DNA from: an uncultured Lachnospiraceae bacterium
GTDB lineage: Bacteria > Bacillota > Clostridia > Lachnospirales > Lachnospiraceae
NCBI GenBank assembly: GCA_949840465.1
Contig: CATKXE010000007.1
Location: 1 to 64,000, forward strand
Length of the DNA stretch: 64,000 bases
Direction of reading: 5' to 3'
The notes under the pieces are model-generated. The model made no database searches. It saw nothing but the letters and a program-made list of their open reading frames with translations, and was not told where the DNA came from. Each line of letters opens with the position of its first letter. The first letter of the stretch is position 1. Shown here piece after piece: positions 60,263 to 64,000 of this stretch. Position numbers and translations under genes: made by a program.

Positions 60263-61144
60263 ATGAAGGGAATTATTCTGGCAGGAGGCTCAGGGACAAG
60301 GCTTTACCCTCTGACTCAGGTGACAAGCAAGCAGCTCCTGCCGATTTATGACAAGCCCATGGTTTATTACCCGCTCAGTATTTTGATGGAGGCAGGAATC
60401 CGGGAGATCCTGATTATATCCACCCCGGAGGACACGCCGCGCTTCGAGGAACTTTTAGGAGACGGGGAGCAGTTCGGCATTCAGCTAAGCTATAAGGTAC
60501 AGCCTTCTCCGGATGGCCTGGCCCAGGCGTTTTTACTGGGGGAAGAGTTTATTGACGGGGATAGCTGCGCGATGATTCTTGGAGACAATATTTTCCACGG
60601 GCACGGGCTTAGAAAGCGTCTTAAAGCGGCAGCGGCGAAGGAGGAAGGCGCCACTGTATTCGGTTATTATGTGGACGACCCGGAGCGGTTTGGAGTGGTG
60701 GAATTTGACCGCGAGGGAAAGGCGGTCTCTCTGGAGGAGAAGCCGGAGCATCCCAAGTCCAATTATGCGGTGACAGGGCTGTATTTTTATGACAGCCATG
60801 TGGTGGAGTATGCAAAGCAGATTCAGCCCAGCGCCAGAGGGGAACTGGAGATTACGGATCTGAACCGCATCTATCTGGAAAAAGAGAATCTGGACGTGAC
60901 GCTTTTAGGGCAGGGATTTACCTGGCTGGATACAGGGACCCACGAGTCTCTGGTGGACGCCACCAACTTTATTAAGACAGTGGAGTCCCATCAGAACCGG
61001 AAGATTGCCTGCCTGGAAGAAATCGCGTATAACAACGGATGGATCGACGAGGAGAAATTAGGCCAGGCCTGCATGCTTTATCAGAAAAATCAGTACGGCA
61101 GATATCTGAAAGATGTATTGGACGGAAAATATATTGATCAATAA
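60263..61144 (+). CDS. rfbA: Glucose-1-phosphate thymidylyltransferase
   Basis: [55 protein letters not shown] at 60263 after ACAGGAGG. Confidence 0.97.
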   Translation: MKGIILAGGSGTRLYPLTQVTSKQLLPIYDKPMVYYPLSILMEAGIREILIISTPEDTPRFEELLGDGEQFGIQLSYKVQPSPDGLAQAFLLGEEFIDGDSCAMILGDNIFHGHGLRKRLKAAAAKEEGATVFGYYVDDPERFGVVEFDREGKAVSLEEKPEHPKSNYAVTGLYFYDSHVVEYAKQIQPSARGELEITDLNRIYLEKENLDVTLLGQGFTWLDTGTHESLVDATNFIKTVESHQNRKIACLEEIAYNNGWIDEEKLGQACMLYQKNQYGRYLKDVLDGKYIDQ

Positions 61145-61167
61145 AGAAACCAGAGAGGACTTACATT

Positions 61168-61716
61168 ATGGGAAAAATTACGGTTGAAACATGCGGCATT
61201 GAGGGACTGAAGGTGATTACCCCCACCGTGTTCGGAGATGAACGGGGATATTTTGTGGAGACTTATAACTATCAGGATTACGAAGCGGCAGGCATTGACA
61301 TGGAATTTGTGCAGGACAACCAGTCAGGCTCGAAAAAGGGCGTGCTGCGCGGACTGCATTTTCAGATTCACTATCCTCAGGACAAGCTTGTGCGGGTGAT
61401 CAACGGAGAAGTGTTTGACGTGGCGGTGGATCTTCGGGAAGGTTCTGCTACCTATGGAAAATGGCACGGGGTCGTCCTGTCTGCGGAGAATAAAAAGCAG
61501 TTTTTTATTCCAAAGGGTTTTGCGCATGGATTTCTGGTATTGTCGGATACTGCGGAATTTGCCTATAAGTGTACGGATTTTTATCATCCCAATGACGAAG
61601 GGGGCTTAAAATGGGATGATCCGGATATCGGAGTGGACTGGCCGATTCCAGAAGGCATGGAACTGACCATCTCAGAAAAGGATCAGCATTGGGGCGGCAT
61701 CAAAGATCTGAAGTAA
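61168..61716 (+). CDS. rfbC: dTDP-4-dehydrorhamnose 3,5-epimerase
   Basis: TVFGDERGYFVETYN, QDNQSGSKKGVLRGLHFQ, FIPKGFAHGFLVLSDTAEFAYKCTDFY. Confidence 0.96.
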   Translation: MGKITVETCGIEGLKVITPTVFGDERGYFVETYNYQDYEAAGIDMEFVQDNQSGSKKGVLRGLHFQIHYPQDKLVRVINGEVFDVAVDLREGSATYGKWHGVVLSAENKKQFFIPKGFAHGFLVLSDTAEFAYKCTDFYHPNDEGGLKWDDPDIGVDWPIPEGMELTISEKDQHWGGIKDLK

Positions 61717-61735
61717 AGATTTCCGGAGGAAGATT

Positions 61736-62512
61736 GTGTCAACATATATCAAAAATTTTTTGAAATTTCAGCCCCTGCTGTCTGAGTTGGTTGCAAGGGA
61801 TGTAAAAATCAAATATAGGCGTTCTGTTCTGGGAGTGCTGTGGACGCTTTTGAACCCGCTTTGCATGATGGTGATTCTCTCGGTGGTATTTTCCAATATT
61901 TTCAAATTTGATGTGGAGAATTTTCCTTTATATGTCCTGAGCGGACAGGTGATTTTCAATTTTTTCAATGATGCGACAACCAGTTCCATGACGTCCATTA
62001 TCAGTAATGCGGCCCTGTTAAAAAAAATATATGTTCCGAAATATCTTTTTGTCCTGGCAAGGGTGTTTTCCAGCTTCATCAACCTGATGGCGTCTTTTAC
62101 CGCGCTTTTGCTTGTGATGGTGGCAGTCAGGGCGGAGCTGCACTGGACGTTAGTGTTATCCGCTATCCCGCTGCTGCTGGTGGTGGCGTTCTCGCTGGGC
62201 GTGGGAATGCTGCTGGCAGCCCTGACGGTGCGGTTCCGGGATATCATGCATTTATACTCTGTGTTTACCACAGGGCTTATGTACCTGACTCCGGTGATTT
62301 ATCCGATGTCCATGCTGCCCTCCGGGATCAAGTCTGTGGTGCTTTTAAATCCTCTGACCAATTATGTGACCATGTTCAGGGATTTGGCGTTTAACAGTAC
62401 GATTCCCTCCTTCGGTTCTATGATCCTGGGGATCGTGGAGTGTCTGGCTGCCATAGTTCTTGGGGTTTATGTATTCTATAAAAATCAGGATGAGTTCATA
62501 TTAAATATATAG
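61736..62512 (+). CDS. ABC-2 type polysaccharide/polyol phosphate exporter permease (Wzm/TagG-like)
   Basis: RDVKIKYRRSVLGVLWTLLNPLCMMVILSVVFSNIFKF; six TMs. Confidence 0.93.
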   Translation: MSTYIKNFLKFQPLLSELVARDVKIKYRRSVLGVLWTLLNPLCMMVILSVVFSNIFKFDVENFPLYVLSGQVIFNFFNDATTSSMTSIISNAALLKKIYVPKYLFVLARVFSSFINLMASFTALLLVMVAVRAELHWTLVLSAIPLLLVVAFSLGVGMLLAALTVRFRDIMHLYSVFTTGLMYLTPVIYPMSMLPSGIKSVVLLNPLTNYVTMFRDLAFNSTIPSFGSMILGIVECLAAIVLGVYVFYKNQDEFILNI

Positions 62513-62522
62513 GAGCGATAGT

Positions 62523-63257
62523 ATGGGGAATGACGCAATCGTGACGGTTGATCACGTGTCCATGAAGTTCAATCTGTCTTCGGAGAAATTTGACAGCTTC
62601 AAGGAATATGTCATAAAAAGTATAAAAAGACAGGTTTCTTACGATGAATTCTGGGCATTGCAGGACGTCTCTTTTGAGGTAAAGCGCGGGCAGTCCCTTG
62701 GGCTTGTGGGGCTCAACGGGAGCGGAAAAAGCACCATGCTGAAAATCATAGCGGGCGTATTGAAACCCACCAAAGGACGTGTGGCCGTAGGCGGGAATAT
62801 GGCGCCTCTGATCGAACTGGGAGCCGGGTTTGATATGGATCTGACTGCAAGGGAGAATGTATTTCTGAACGGAGCGCTTTTGGGTTATAACCGTGCGCAA
62901 ATGGAAGCACAATATGAGGATATCGTACATTTTTCCGAGTTAGGCGAATTTATGAATGTCCCTGTTAAAAACTTCTCTTCCGGTATGGTATCCAGGCTGG
63001 CATTCGCCATTGCCACGATCGGGGTGCCGGACATTTTGATCTGCGATGAGGTCCTGTCTGTGGGCGACTTCCGTTTTCAGGAAAAGTGTGAGGAGCGGAT
63101 TGGGAATATGAAGGAAAAAGGAACCACGATCCTGTTCGTATCCCACAGCCTGACGCAGGTGGAAAAAATCTGCGACAAGATTGTGTGGCTGGAGAAAGGG
63201 CATCTGAAAAAGTTTGGAGATGCAGAAGAAATCTGCAGGATTTATGCCGGCTCGTAG
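62523..63257 (+). CDS. Polysaccharide ABC transporter ATP-binding protein (Wzt/TagH-like)
   Basis: GLVGLNGSGKSTMLKIIAGVLKPTKGRVAVGGNMAPLIELGAGFDMDLTARENVFLNG; FSSGMVSRLAFA. Confidence 0.94.
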   Translation: MGNDAIVTVDHVSMKFNLSSEKFDSFKEYVIKSIKRQVSYDEFWALQDVSFEVKRGQSLGLVGLNGSGKSTMLKIIAGVLKPTKGRVAVGGNMAPLIELGAGFDMDLTARENVFLNGALLGYNRAQMEAQYEDIVHFSELGEFMNVPVKNFSSGMVSRLAFAIATIGVPDILICDEVLSVGDFRFQEKCEERIGNMKEKGTTILFVSHSLTQVEKICDKIVWLEKGHLKKFGDAEEICRIYAGS

Positions 63258-63296
63258 GAAACACATGAAAAGAAGTTCATTGGGGATTTACGGAAT

Positions 63297-63902
63297 ATGA
63301 AAAAAAAATGGAGCTTTATCTTACTGGGCATCTGCCTGTTTGCATGTGCATATTTATATGCACATATTGACAAAAACACCTATTTGTATGACCGGAATAC
63401 GGATTCGGCTGATTTTATCGGAACCGGGATCCTGAAGGAAGGGGAAGAGATTACGCAGACCTTTACCTGCCCGGAAAATTCACTGGACGGAATCAATCTG
63501 AAAGCCACTTTGATTGGCAGCGCAGAAGCCGTAAAAATAGAATATTCCCTGATAGATTTAGAAAGCGGCGATGAGGTCAGGACGGCGTCTGCAGCGGGAA
63601 GTGAGATCAAAAACAATAAATTTAACAAATTGGATTTTGAGGTTTTGCCGGGAACGAAAGGGAAGCGTTATATGCTGCGGCTTAAGGAATCCGGGACAGA
63701 CGATATGGCAGGCGTCAGCTTTTATGTGACTGAAGGGGGCGGGAATGAGGAAACGCTTTCCATCAAAGGGAGTGAGACGAAAGGAACGCTGATTGTCAGA
63801 ATGCTCACGCACAGGTTTGACCTGGAGACCTTTGTGGTCCTGCTGGGAATTGCGGCCTTTATTGCCGGCTTTATGGGCATGCTTTACAGGTTATTTAAAT
63901 AA
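63297..63902 (+). CDS. Hypothetical membrane protein with extracellular beta-rich domain, in glycan locus
   Basis: Signal/TM N-terminus (WSFILLGICLFACAYLYA), C-terminal TM (FVVLLGIAAFIAGFMGMLYRLF). Confidence 0.7.
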   Translation: MKKKWSFILLGICLFACAYLYAHIDKNTYLYDRNTDSADFIGTGILKEGEEITQTFTCPENSLDGINLKATLIGSAEAVKIEYSLIDLESGDEVRTASAAGSEIKNNKFNKLDFEVLPGTKGKRYMLRLKESGTDDMAGVSFYVTEGGGNEETLSIKGSETKGTLIVRMLTHRFDLETFVVLLGIAAFIAGFMGMLYRLFK

Positions 63903-63929
63903 TTACAGATATAAGGGGAAGAAAATACC

Positions 63930-64000
63930 ATGGAGAATAAATTTTTTGTGACAACATGCAGGTTTCACACAAAAGTAAAGAACAAGCTGCTGATCATAGG
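63930..64000 (+). CDS. Partial CDS truncated by window end
   Basis: ATGGAGAATAAATTTTTTGTG... (MENKFFVTTCRFHTKVKNKLLII) after GGGGAAG RBS. Confidence 0.45.
   Translation, partial: MENKFFVTTCRFHTKVKNKLLII

Noticed and set aside
1-64000. Search by eye for tRNA, rRNA, CRISPR arrays, T-box leaders and intact phage or IS elements
   Set aside because: None found that I could support; tRNAscan-SE, Infernal/Rfam and ISEScan would be needed for a definitive negative.

Overview
The window looks like a chromosomal segment of a Lachnospiraceae-like Firmicute (inferred from gene content; no taxonomic search was run). Most of it is ordinary: PadR/DUF1700/DUF4097, aroB, an ABC transporter, a sigma/DUF4179 anti-sigma pair, a ChvE-GguAB-type sugar transporter with a GntR/LacI-hybrid regulator, queH, argH, asd, leuCD, thrC, tig-clpP-clpX-lon-yihA, and a large cell-surface glycan locus (about 43.6-64 kb). 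The main things worth a second look are: (1) a dispersed, modular family of structured intergenic repeats (about 54-189, 4249-4318, 17736-17803, 22146-22249, 22532-22597, 22742-22877, 33171-33356). These are built from up to three hairpin modules, with compensatory and G-U-compatible changes between copies. (2) An AT-rich defence island (about 51.66-56.76 kb) inserted in the glycan locus. It carries an AbiEi/AbiEii pair, a fused nuclease-methylase (BcgI-like) plus an S subunit, a decayed recombinase tail, a 17-codon truncated ORF, and imperfect inverted repeats at both ends. (3) A cysteine desulfurase / double-cubane reductase / DUF3343 (Se/S carrier-like) cluster. (4) A bifunctional peptidoglycan hydrolase with eight alternating YxxxYYxxxYPD repeats. 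(5) A thioester/VaFE-repeat surface protein behind a long structured leader. No rRNA, tRNA or CRISPR array was recognised by eye.
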